A stretch of 64,000 bases of DNA from Pseudomonas sp. WS 5079 (GTDB lineage: Bacteria; Pseudomonadota; Gammaproteobacteria; Pseudomonadales; Pseudomonadaceae): contig NZ_JAAQWN010000008.1 of NCBI RefSeq assembly GCF_012985465.1, positions 248,001 to 312,000 of the forward strand, in the 5' to 3' direction. Both the position numbers and the translations under genes were made by a program. Below the pieces are notes generated by a model, which worked only from the letters and a program-made list of their open reading frames with translations, was not told where the DNA came from and did no database searches. Below, piece after piece: positions 1 through 7,270 of this stretch (its first letter is position 1; every line of letters begins with the position of its first letter).

Positions 1-197
1 CTGATCACCCCGGAACACTCCAGGCCCAGCACTTCGCTGGCCCCGGGCGGTGGAGGATAGAGCCCTGCACGCTGTAATAAATCCGCTCGATTGAGGCCGG
101 CTGCTGCCACCCGAATGCGAACTTGCCCTACATCGCACGTAGGACTTGGGGTCTCAACCCACTCCACATGACCTTCAACGCCTTGCAATGCTTTCAC
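1..197 (-). CDS. NAD(P)H:quinone oxidoreductase, N-terminal part (runs off window)
   Basis: The reverse strand gives an open frame from a GTG at 197 with a GGAGG ribosome binding site 5 bases upstream. The frame reads [20 protein letters not shown] and continues with a segment containing [13 protein letters not shown] and [17 protein letters not shown]. This is the GroES-like N-terminal domain of zinc-independent medium-chain quinone oxidoreductases (PIG3/QOR type), including the NRADLLQR and PPPPGAS blocks. Such enzymes reduce quinones or enals in the cytoplasm with NAD(P)H. Only about 65 codons are inside the window. It is divergent from prc, a neighbour arrangement also known from other Pseudomonas genomes. 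Confidence 0.85.
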   Translation of the reverse strand, partial: MKALQGVEGHVEWVETPSPTCDVGQVRIRVAAAGLNRADLLQRAGLYPPPPGASEVLGLECSGVI

Positions 198-223
198 AGT
201 GCCTCCATAGTGAGTCTGGACTG

Positions 224-252
224 AGCCCGTTGCTGTAGCGCCGGGCTTTTTG
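224..252 (+). terminator. Terminator-like hairpin in the leader of prc
   Basis: AGCCCG (224-229) pairs with CGGGCT (242-247), followed by TTTTTG. It lies between two divergent genes, so there is no obvious upstream transcript to end. It may be an attenuator in a long prc leader or a fortuitous hairpin. Confidence 0.3.
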
Positions 253-335
253 CATTATGCGACCGGCCCAAATGGAACCGGCGACTTCAAAGACGGCCTA
301 ATATGCGTTATCAATTGCCCCCGCGTCGAATCAGC

Positions 336-2417
336 ATGAAGCATTTGTTCCCCAGCACCGCCCTCGCTCTTTTCATTGGTCTCGGCCTGTTGCCGCTGTC
401 GACCAATACGTTCGCAGCCAACAGCTGGGACAAACTTCAGCCTGATCGCGATGAGGTGATTGCCAGCCTTAACGTCGTCGAGTTGCTCAAGCGCCACCAT
501 TACAGCAAGCCGCCGCTGGACGATGCGCGCTCGGTGATCATCTATGACAGCTATCTCAAGCTGCTGGATCCCTCGCGCAGCTACTTCCTGGCCAGCGATA
601 TCGCTGAGTTCGACAAATGGAAGACCCAGTTCGACGACTTTCTCAAGAGTGGCGACCTGCAACCTGGCTTCACCATCTACAAGCGTTACCTGGACCGTGT
701 CAAAGCGCGTCTGGACTTCGCCCTCGGTGAGTTGAACAAAGGCGTCGACAAGCTCGACTTCACCCAGAAGGAAACCCTGCTGGTGGATCGCAAGGAGGCC
801 CCGTGGCTGACCAGCACCGCCGCCCTGGATGACCTGTGGCGCAAACGCGTCAAGGATGAAGTCCTGCGCCTGAAGATCGCCGGCAAAGAGCCCAAGGCGA
901 TCCAGGAATTGCTGACCAAGCGCTACAAGAACCAATTGAGCCGCCTGGAACAGACCCGCGCCGAAGATATCTTCCAGGCCTACATCAACACCTTCGCGAT
1001 GTCCTACGATCCGCACACCAATTATCTGTCGCCAGATAACGCGGAAAATTTTGATATCAACATGAGTCTGTCCCTCGAAGGGATCGGTGCCGTGCTGCAG
1101 AGCGACAACGACCAGGTCAAGATCGTACGCCTGGTGCCAGCGGGTCCTGCGGACAAGACCAAGCAGGTCGCTCCGGCCGACAAGATCATTGGCGTGGCCC
1201 AGGCCGACAAAGAGATGGTCGACGTGGTCGGCTGGCGCCTGGACGAAGTGGTCAAGCTGATCCGTGGGCCCAAGGGCAGCGTGGTGCGCCTGGAAGTGAT
1301 TCCGCACACCAACGCGCCGAACGACCAGACCAGCAAGATCGTGTCGATCACCCGCGAAGCGGTGAAGCTCGAAGACCAGGCCGTGCAGAAGAAAGTCCTC
1401 AACCTCAAGCAGGATGGCAAGGACTACAAGCTGGGCGTCATTGAGATCCCGGCGTTCTACCTGGACTTCAAGGCCTTCCGTGCTGGCGATCCGGACTACA
1501 AGAGCACCACCCGCGACGTGAAGAAAATCCTCACCGAGCTGACCAAAGAGAAAGTCGACGGCGTGGTCATCGACCTGCGCAACAACGGTGGCGGCTCGTT
1601 GCAGGAGGCCACCGAGCTGACCAGCCTGTTTATCGACAAGGGCCCGACCGTGTTGGTGCGCAACGCTGACGGCCGCGTGGATGTGCTGGAAGACGAAAAC
1701 CCGGGCGCCTTCTACAAAGGCCCGATGGCATTGCTGGTCAACCGTCTCTCGGCTTCGGCCTCGGAGATTTTTGCCGGTGCGATGCAGGACTACCACCGCG
1801 CGTTGATCATCGGTGGCCAGACCTTCGGCAAAGGCACGGTGCAGACGATCCAGCCACTCAACCATGGCGAGCTGAAGCTGACCCTGGCCAAGTTCTACCG
1901 GGTTTCCGGGCAGAGCACCCAGCACCAGGGCGTACTCCCGGACATCGATTTCCCGTCGCTCATCGACACCAAGGAAATCGGCGAAAGCGCCCTGCCAGAA
2001 GCCATGCCGTGGGACACCATCCGCCCGGCCATCAAGCCTGCATCGGACCCGTTCAAGCCCTACCTGGCCCAGCTCAAGACCGAACATGACCTGCGCTCCG
2101 CCAAGGACGCCGAGTTCGTGTTTATCCGCGACAAGCTGGCCCTGGCCAAGAAGCTGATGGCCGAGAAGACCGTGAGCCTCAATGAAGTGGACCGCCGCGC
2201 GCAGCACACCGATATCGAGAACCAGCAACTTGCCCTGGAAAACATCCGCCGCAAGGCCAAGGGTGAAGACCCGCTCAAGGAGCTGAAGAAAGAAGACGAA
2301 GACGCACTGCCGACCGAACCTGAAAAGACCAAGCCGGAAGATGATGCCTACCTGAGCGAAACCGGGCGGATTCTGCTGGACTACCTGAAAATCAGTAAGA
2401 CGGTGGCCAAGCAGTAA
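336..2417 (+). CDS. prc: Tail-specific protease Prc (AlgO), S41 family
   Basis: This periplasmic C-terminal-processing protease degrades misfolded or tagged proteins; in P. aeruginosa the orthologue AlgO acts in the MucA/AlgU envelope-stress cascade. An upstream ATG at 303 would add MRYQLPPRRIS; I prefer 336 because it starts a clean signal peptide (MKHLFPSTALALFIGLGLLP...FAA). The S41 core holds a PDZ domain around EGIGAVLQSDNDQVKI (about residues 240-330), the catalytic serine in RLSASASE and the lysine in GQTFGKGTVQ, which form the Ser/Lys dyad. The C-terminal 180 residues are the charged DUF3340-type tail. Its 693 residues match the family length. A strong terminator follows. Confidence 0.95.
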   Translation: MKHLFPSTALALFIGLGLLPLSTNTFAANSWDKLQPDRDEVIASLNVVELLKRHHYSKPPLDDARSVIIYDSYLKLLDPSRSYFLASDIAEFDKWKTQFDDFLKSGDLQPGFTIYKRYLDRVKARLDFALGELNKGVDKLDFTQKETLLVDRKEAPWLTSTAALDDLWRKRVKDEVLRLKIAGKEPKAIQELLTKRYKNQLSRLEQTRAEDIFQAYINTFAMSYDPHTNYLSPDNAENFDINMSLSLEGIGAVLQSDNDQVKIVRLVPAGPADKTKQVAPADKIIGVAQADKEMVDVVGWRLDEVVKLIRGPKGSVVRLEVIPHTNAPNDQTSKIVSITREAVKLEDQAVQKKVLNLKQDGKDYKLGVIEIPAFYLDFKAFRAGDPDYKSTTRDVKKILTELTKEKVDGVVIDLRNNGGGSLQEATELTSLFIDKGPTVLVRNADGRVDVLEDENPGAFYKGPMALLVNRLSASASEIFAGAMQDYHRALIIGGQTFGKGTVQTIQPLNHGELKLTLAKFYRVSGQSTQHQGVLPDIDFPSLIDTKEIGESALPEAMPWDTIRPAIKPASDPFKPYLAQLKTEHDLRSAKDAEFVFIRDKLALAKKLMAEKTVSLNEVDRRAQHTDIENQQLALENIRRKAKGEDPLKELKKEDEDALPTEPEKTKPEDDAYLSETGRILLDYLKISKTVAKQ

Positions 2418-2486
2418 ATGATGGCGATTTAATGTTGCCGCTCCACTGAGCGTCATCAAACAGACATCATTCTGTCGTGAAATGAA

Positions 2487-2520
2487 GGACCGGGCGCCCC
2501 AGGCACCCGGTCCTTTTTTT
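2487..2520 (+). terminator. Rho-independent terminator of prc
   Basis: GGACCGGG (2487-2494) pairs with CCCGGTCC (2506-2513) and is followed by seven or more T residues. It separates prc from the c-di-GMP gene. Confidence 0.9.
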
Positions 2521-2534
2521 CGACCGAGATCATC

Positions 2535-4292
2535 ATGACCATGACCGAACAGCTGAATGCCCTGGCCTCCATCCTGGCCCAGGGCAGTTTGCACAGCCTG
2601 TTCCAACCCATCGTCAGCCTCTGCGAACGTCGCATCCTCGGCTATGAAGCCCTGAGCCGCGGCCCCTCCAACAGCCCGCTGCACTCGCCCCTCGCCTTGT
2701 TTGGCGTGGCGCGCCAGGCCGGGCGCCTGAATGAGCTGGAGATGGCCTGCCGGCAAAGTGCCTGTAGGCGCTTCAGCGAGCAGAAGCTGCCGGGCAAGCT
2801 GTTTCTCAACGTCTCGCCCGAGTCCCTGCTGGAAACCACCCACCAACCGGGCCGCACCCTGCATATGCTGCGCGAGTATGGAATCGCGCCCAGCCAGATC
2901 GTGATCGAACTCACGGAGCAAGCGCCGACCGACGACTTCCAGCTGTTGCAAACCGCCCTGCACCATTACCGTGACATGGGTTTTTCGATTGCCCTGGATG
3001 ACTTGGGCGCCGGTTATTCCAGCTTGCGCCTGTGGTCAGAATTGCGCCCGGACTACGTGAAGATCGACCGGCATTTTATCGATGGCATTCACCAGGATGC
3101 GCTCAAGCGCGAGTTTGTCGGTTCGATCCTGCAGATCGCCAGGGCTTCGCGCGCGCAGGTGATTGCCGAAGGCATCGAGCTGCCGGAAGAGTTGGCGGTG
3201 CTCACGGAAATGGGCGTGGACCTGATCCAGGGCTACCTGCTGTGCCGTCCCCAGGAGCATCCACCGACCGAAGCCCGGTTGATGCTGGCCAAGCCCGACA
3301 GCACCAGCGTTTCGCTCAACGAGGACGCCAGTGACCTCAGCGCCCTGCTCAACGAACAACCGGCCGTGGCCCAGGACACCGCCACGACCAAAGTGCTGGA
3401 AGCGTTTCGCAGCCAGGCCAATCTCAACTCCCTGGCGGTCCTGGATGGGCGCGGCCAGCCGATTGGTATCGTGCATCGGCACTCGTTGTCCGACGTCCTG
3501 CTCAAGCCGTTTGCCACCGATCTGTTTGCGCGCAAGCCTATCAGCCGCCTGATGAGCGATGACTTCCTGGCCGTGGAACTGAGCCAGTCGTTGCAACAGG
3601 TCAGCCGCCTGCTGACCAGCCGCGCGCGGCAGCGTATCGAAGAAGATTTCATCATCACCCAGAATGGCAACTACCTGGGATTGGGCCGGGTAATCGACGT
3701 GCTCAAGCTGATTACCGAACTGAAAATCCAACAGGCGCGCTACGCCAACCCGCTGACCCTGCTGCCGGGCAATGTGCCGATCCAGCAGTGCCTGACACGG
3801 CTGTTGCAGCAGCAGCGCGAATCGGTGATTTGCTATGTGGATATCGACAGCTTCAAGCCATTCAACGATATCTACGGCTATGGCCGTGGCGATGAAGTAT
3901 TGCTGTGCCTGGCGCAATGCTTGAACGACCGGGTAGACCCCAGCCGTGATTTTGTCGGGCATATTGGCGGCGATGATTTTTTACTGGTGCTGGGCGCCCA
4001 GGACTGGCGCAAGCGTCTCAACCAACTGGTGGATGATTTCCAGACCCAGTGCCGGCGCTTCTACCGCAGTGAACACTTGGATGCGGGCTGTTTTATCGCC
4101 CTGAATCGCCAGGGGGTGCGCCAGGAGTTTGCCTTGCTGTCGCTGTCCATCGGTGTGGTGCATCTGCATCCATTGAGCTGTGGGCACCTGGATGCCAGCC
4201 AGTTGGCGGAACTGGCCTCCCAGGCCAAGCATCACGCCAAGGACGTGGCCGGCTACAGCATCCACCTCATCGATAGCCGCGAAATCCTGTAA
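2535..4292 (+). CDS. EAL-CBS-GGDEF c-di-GMP signalling protein
   Basis: Domain order is EAL (about residues 15-245), a CBS pair (about 265-390) and GGDEF (about 405-570), with no membrane segment, so it is cytoplasmic. The EAL half keeps the phosphodiesterase residues: ExLxR as EALSR, LNVSPESL, IELTEQ, ALDDLGAG, KIDRHFI, AEGIEL and IQGYLL. The GGDEF half has the motif as GGDDF, with Asp where the consensus has Glu, so cyclase activity is uncertain. The CBS pair probably senses an adenine nucleotide (inference). The same fusion lies beside prc in P. aeruginosa (PA3258). A second in-frame ATG lies two codons on. Confidence 0.92.
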   Translation: MTMTEQLNALASILAQGSLHSLFQPIVSLCERRILGYEALSRGPSNSPLHSPLALFGVARQAGRLNELEMACRQSACRRFSEQKLPGKLFLNVSPESLLETTHQPGRTLHMLREYGIAPSQIVIELTEQAPTDDFQLLQTALHHYRDMGFSIALDDLGAGYSSLRLWSELRPDYVKIDRHFIDGIHQDALKREFVGSILQIARASRAQVIAEGIELPEELAVLTEMGVDLIQGYLLCRPQEHPPTEARLMLAKPDSTSVSLNEDASDLSALLNEQPAVAQDTATTKVLEAFRSQANLNSLAVLDGRGQPIGIVHRHSLSDVLLKPFATDLFARKPISRLMSDDFLAVELSQSLQQVSRLLTSRARQRIEEDFIITQNGNYLGLGRVIDVLKLITELKIQQARYANPLTLLPGNVPIQQCLTRLLQQQRESVICYVDIDSFKPFNDIYGYGRGDEVLLCLAQCLNDRVDPSRDFVGHIGGDDFLLVLGAQDWRKRLNQLVDDFQTQCRRFYRSEHLDAGCFIALNRQGVRQEFALLSLSIGVVHLHPLSCGHLDASQLAELASQAKHHAKDVAGYSIHLIDSREIL

Positions 4293-4309
4293 GGCCGACA
4301 AGTCGGTCC

Positions 4310-4696
4310 TTACAACTGCTCCAGGCGTATCTGCGCCAGCGGATGCCCGGCCTTGGCGGCGATAGTCCACCAGCGTGCCGCTTCTACAGGGTCCGGAGCC
4401 TTGCCCAGGCTGCCTGCCAGGCTCAGCACGCCCACTTGATAGGCCGCCTTGCCATCCCCCGCCTGACCCGCCAGGCGCAGCAAGCGCACGCCCTCCTCCC
4501 GCGCGCCAATGCCCAGGCCGCGAAAGGTCAGGATATGCCCATAGAAACTTTGGGCCTCGACATTGCCCAGGTTGGCCATGCGTGCAAACTGACCCTCCAG
4601 CCAGTGCCAGCCGCGGGGCTGACGCACAAACCATGACCAATGAAACAATCTGCGTGCCAGCCAATAACTGGCGTACACTTTGAGCTTCCAGAACAC
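4310..4696 (-). CDS. Sel1-repeat protein
   Basis: This 128-residue protein starts at a GTG that directly abuts the stop codon of the gene upstream, so it should be translationally coupled. Two Sel1/TPR-like helical repeats are visible (EAQSFYGHILTFRGLG and KAAYQVGVLSLAGSLG), each ending in the A..W/L-A..G-x-A spacing. The N-terminus (MFWKLKVYASYWLARRLFHW) is amphipathic and may touch the membrane. Sel1 repeats serve as protein-protein scaffolds; the partner is unknown. It is the last gene of a three-gene minus-strand operon and converges on the EAL/GGDEF gene. Confidence 0.85.
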   Translation of the reverse strand: MFWKLKVYASYWLARRLFHWSWFVRQPRGWHWLEGQFARMANLGNVEAQSFYGHILTFRGLGIGAREEGVRLLRLAGQAGDGKAAYQVGVLSLAGSLGKAPDPVEAARWWTIAAKAGHPLAQIRLEQL

Positions 4697-5068
4697 TCAG
4701 GCCTCCGCTGACTCAGGATATTCGTACTCGAACACACGGACCACTTCCGAGGCATGCCACGATGCTGCAGCAACGCCATCGGACGGTCCGCAAAAGCGCC
4801 CGAGGCGCTCGACACATTCAAAAAAACCGGTGCGCGGCAAGCGGCTTGCGCCCTGGCTGATTACCAGGGAGCTGCGCAGTGGCTGATCCGCCTTGGCATC
4901 CAGGGCCGCCAGGTGTTCCAACGCGGCGGTCAGGGTTTGCATCGCCGGCGTCGGGAACTGCAGACGCTCGAGCAACGCACGGTAGGTCAATAGATGTCGC
5001 TGGCGACGGGCCTGGTCGAGCTCATTGAGCAACCCATCCCAATGTTGACGGCTGATGCGCACACTCAC
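4697..5068 (-). CDS. Conserved protein of unknown function
   Basis: The 123 residues contain no domain I can name. A helical N-terminal half (HWDGLLNELDQARRQRHLLTYRALLERL) precedes a segment SSLVISQGASRLPRTGFFEC. No signal peptide or membrane helix is seen. Its ATG overlaps the stop of the XRE gene by four bases and its stop touches the start of the Sel1 gene, so the three are one transcript. The close coupling to an XRE regulator suggests the two proteins act together, but nothing in the sequence says how. Confidence 0.75.
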   Translation of the reverse strand: MSVRISRQHWDGLLNELDQARRQRHLLTYRALLERLQFPTPAMQTLTAALEHLAALDAKADQPLRSSLVISQGASRLPRTGFFECVERLGRFCGPSDGVAAASWHASEVVRVFEYEYPESAEA

Positions 5069-5403
5069 ATTTCATCCCTCCAACCGGCAATCCCCAATTC
5101 CCAGGCCAGGCTGCGACGGATCGCGGCATCCGGCTGGCGCTCGCCACTTTCGATCAACCCCAGGTAGGACGGGCTGATGCCGACGGTGCGGGCCAATGTC
5201 TCGATCGCCAGGCCCTTGGCTTCGCGCAGGCTGCGCAATTGCGCCAGGGGGCGTAGGTCCTGCTCGGTAGCGACGGGAGGGATCTGTGCAGCAGGAGTGA
5301 CTGGTTGCTGCAGGCCGGCGGCTGTTAACAGCGCCTGGTACTGAGCCCATGGCAGAACCGCGTACTCGGGTTCGCCATCCCGTGAAATGATTTGTATATC
5401 CAT
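5065..5403 (-). CDS. XRE-family HTH regulator with antitoxin-like N-terminus
   Basis: The protein has 112 residues. The first 35 (MDIQIISRDGEPEYAVLPW and on) resemble the short beta/helix lead of Phd/prevent-host-death-like antitoxins. The C-terminal half is a classical HTH_3 domain (LRSLREAKGLAIETLARTVG, then ISPSYLGLIESGERQP). It heads the operon with the 123-residue protein and the Sel1 protein. Two perfect palindromes in the short promoter region just upstream (5426-5465) look like its own operator, so negative autoregulation is likely. Fusions of this kind are common in Pseudomonas; whether it is an antitoxin or an ordinary repressor cannot be decided here. Confidence 0.85.
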   Translation of the reverse strand: MDIQIISRDGEPEYAVLPWAQYQALLTAAGLQQPVTPAAQIPPVATEQDLRPLAQLRSLREAKGLAIETLARTVGISPSYLGLIESGERQPDAAIRRSLAWELGIAGWRDEM

Positions 5404-5425
5404 GACTGCCCCGTAGGATCACAAC

Positions 5426-5465
5426 ACTTACGAAGTAAGTACTTTCCTTAGGAGTGTAATCCTAA
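5426..5465. promoter_or_regulatory. Two palindromic operator candidates before the XRE operon
   Basis: Site 1 is ACTTAC-GAA-GTAAGT (5426-5440). Site 2 is TTAGGA-GTGTAA-TCCTAA (5448-5465). Both are perfect inverted repeats within 65 bases upstream of the XRE start. They differ in sequence, so one may bind the XRE protein and the other may be a promoter element or a second regulator's site. Confidence 0.5.
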
Positions 5466-5500
5466 CAGCCACAAAGAGCGCAGGGGGATAATCCGCGTGT

Positions 5501-5962
5501 TCAGTTTTTTTTCGGGTTTTCCTGCTCCAGTAGTTGCGGCGTGGCGGGCAGGCGTTCAACCACCACCAACTTCTCCGGGCGCTGGCGGTCACGCCAGGCG
5601 CGGAAGGCACTCAACTCACCGTCCAGGCTCTTCATGACCCAGGCCAGTACCGCGATGTCATCGAGCATGCCGAACATCGGCAGGAAGTCCGGGATCGCGT
5701 CAATCGGGCTGAGGAAGTACATCAGCCCCGCCACCACCGAGATCAGCGCCTTGGGGCTGATAGCCCGGTACTCGCCGCGCCAGTAGGCCAGGCACAGCGC
5801 CTGGAGCAGCTTGAGGTCGTCCTTGAGCTTGCCCAGGCGATTGCCCTGGCTGGAGCCTTTGGCAGCGACCGCGAACAACAGCGTCGGCAGGCGTCCACGC
5901 CCGATCAGCCGTGCGGCCAACGGCAGGAAGCGGGTGAAATTCCAGGGTGCTTTCATCGTCAC
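5501..5962 (-). CDS. DUF1232 (YkvA-family) membrane protein
   Basis: This 153-residue protein has the DUF1232 signature in LISVVAGLMYFLSPIDAIPD with the following FLPMFGMLDDIAVL, which forms a short hydrophobic hairpin expected to sit in the inner membrane. The N-terminal part is basic (FTRFLPLAARLIGRGR). Function of the family is unknown. GGAGT lies 4 bases before the ATG at 5962. The promoter region carries an inverted pair of DnaA boxes 21-51 bases upstream of the start, so DnaA level may influence expression (inference). Confidence 0.85.
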   Translation of the reverse strand: MTMKAPWNFTRFLPLAARLIGRGRLPTLLFAVAAKGSSQGNRLGKLKDDLKLLQALCLAYWRGEYRAISPKALISVVAGLMYFLSPIDAIPDFLPMFGMLDDIAVLAWVMKSLDGELSAFRAWRDRQRPEKLVVVERLPATPQLLEQENPKKN

Positions 5963-5982
5963 TCCAGTTCCAGGCGAGATAA

Positions 5983-6013
5983 AAGGTTATCCACACAACT
6001 TGTGGATAACCTT
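5983..6013. promoter_or_regulatory. Inverted pair of consensus DnaA boxes
   Basis: AAGGTTATCCACA (5983-5995) and TGTGGATAACCTT (6001-6013) are perfect inverted repeats around a 5-base spacer. Each arm contains the consensus DnaA box TTATCCACA. They lie immediately upstream of the DUF1232 gene. Confidence 0.6.
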
Positions 6014-6091
6014 GTGAACAGAGCCCATTTTTGCGGCTGAAAGCCACGTAATACAAGGCCTACAGTCAGATCGGGCGTTTTTTGCGCACAT

Positions 6092-6122
6092 AAAAAAATC
6101 CCAAGATTTCATTGACTTGGGG
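6092..6122 (-). terminator. Rho-independent terminator on the minus strand
   Basis: On the minus strand CCCAAG and CTTGGG pair across a 10-base loop and are followed by seven T residues (A run at 6092-6098). It lies downstream of the FKBP gene's own terminator, so it probably ends a separate transcript. Confidence 0.6.
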
Positions 6123-6140
6123 GGCATCTGCGGCTACCCG
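6092..6140 (-). ncRNA. Candidate short minus-strand sRNA
   Basis: A GCTATACCT extended -10-like element (hexamer at 6147-6152, minus strand) would place a start near 6140 and a transcript of about 50 bases ending at the terminator at 6092. No good -35 is seen, which could fit an RpoS-type promoter. No reading frame is apparent. It does not match any sRNA I can name. Confidence 0.25.
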
Positions 6141-6240
6141 TGCCGAGGTATAGCATCAGACTGCTCTAAGTCGCAGGTGTTCGTTCTGATTTTCCCACAC
6201 CCCTCCACGACCTCGGTCAACAGCTGCCACACCAGAAACA

Positions 6241-6268
6241 ACAACGCCCCGTATAAACGGGGCGTTGT
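6241..6268 (-). terminator. Terminator of the FKBP gene
   Basis: ACAACGCCCCGT (6241-6252) and ACGGGGCGTTGT (6257-6268) form a perfect 12-bp stem with a 4-base loop, followed on the minus strand by TTGTTTC. It lies 16 bases past the FKBP stop codon. Confidence 0.8.
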
Positions 6269-6283
6269 GTGTTCAGCAGCGGC

Positions 6284-7012
6284 TTACTTGGCAGCCGGTG
6301 CCTCAGGAGCGTCGGCCTTGGCCGGGTCCTTGATTGCCAGCAGCTCCAGGTCGAAGACCAGTACGGAGTTGGCTGGAATCGCCGGGCTCGGGCTCTGGGC
6401 GCCGTAGGCAAGGTCGGACGGGATGTACAACTCGACCTTCTCGCCCACGTGCATCAGTTGCAGGCCTTCGACCCAACCTGGGATCACGCCGCTGACCGGC
6501 AGGTCAATCGGGCTGCCGCGATCCACGGAGCTGTCAAAGGTGGTGCCGTTGGTCAACTTGCCGGTGTAGTGCACAGTCACTACGTCGGTAGGCTTGGGCT
6601 GGGCGCCTTCGGCTTTCTTCACGATCTTGTACTGCAGGCCGGAAGCGGTGGTGACTACGCCGTCTTTCTTGGCGTTGTCTTCAAGGTATTTCTTGCCGGC
6701 GGCTGCCGACTCTTCACTCATCTTGGTCATGCGCTCTTCAGCACGCTTTTGCAGTGCGGAAAACGCTTCGACCAGTTCTTCGTCCTTCAGCTTCTGTTCT
6801 TTCTTGCCGACGGCATCTTCGATGCCTTGGGCAACTGCCTTGGAGTCCAGGTCATCCATACCTTCCTGAGCCAGGCTTTTGCCCATGTTCAGGCCGATAC
6901 CGTAGGAAGCTTTCTGCGCCGGGGTTTTCAGCTCTACGCTGGTTTGCGAATCACAACCCGCAAGTACCAGGCTAACCAGGGCCACCGCCGCCGCCAACCG
7001 ATGCTGTTTCAT
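6284..7012 (-). CDS. FKBP-type peptidyl-prolyl isomerase, Mip/FkpA-like lipoprotein
   Basis: This periplasmic folding helper isomerises X-Pro bonds. I start at 7012 (AAGGAA 6 bases before); an upstream in-frame start would put 28 extra residues before the signal. The protein begins MKQHRLAAAVALVSLVLAGC, a lipoprotein signal with lipobox LAGC. FKBP_N dimerisation helices follow (about 25-125, KASYGIGLNMGKSL through the long charged helix). The FKBP_C domain is about 130-225, with the active-site blocks VTVHYTGKLTNGTTFDSS, GVIPGWVEGLQLM and IPANSVLVFDLELL. A Pro/Ala-rich tail ends it. Length 242 is normal. It is monocistronic with a strong terminator. Confidence 0.92.
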   Translation of the reverse strand: MKQHRLAAAVALVSLVLAGCDSQTSVELKTPAQKASYGIGLNMGKSLAQEGMDDLDSKAVAQGIEDAVGKKEQKLKDEELVEAFSALQKRAEERMTKMSEESAAAGKKYLEDNAKKDGVVTTASGLQYKIVKKAEGAQPKPTDVVTVHYTGKLTNGTTFDSSVDRGSPIDLPVSGVIPGWVEGLQLMHVGEKVELYIPSDLAYGAQSPSPAIPANSVLVFDLELLAIKDPAKADAPEAPAAK

Positions 7013-7270
7013 GCTATTTCCTTGTTCATGCGCCAAAAGGGCATTCGAATAAAGTCGCGAGCTTATCAGGCGGCCACGACCAATGGCTACCGGCATGTGA
7101 GCAGGAAACTTCTGATAAGTTCACGTGTTTAAAAGCATTTTCATCTGCCCCAAAGCCCGGCGAAGGACAGCCGGCGTAGCGAAAACCGCCTGCGTAGACG
7201 GATCATGGCTACTTGCCGCCTACCGCGCTCAGTGGCATAAGGGCACAACAACTCGACAAGGATAGTTATC

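Noticed and set aside
255-2966. A very long open frame (about 900 codons) on the strand opposite prc and the EAL gene
   Set aside because: It is antisense to two clear genes, has no family features and reflects third-position GC bias in high-GC DNA.
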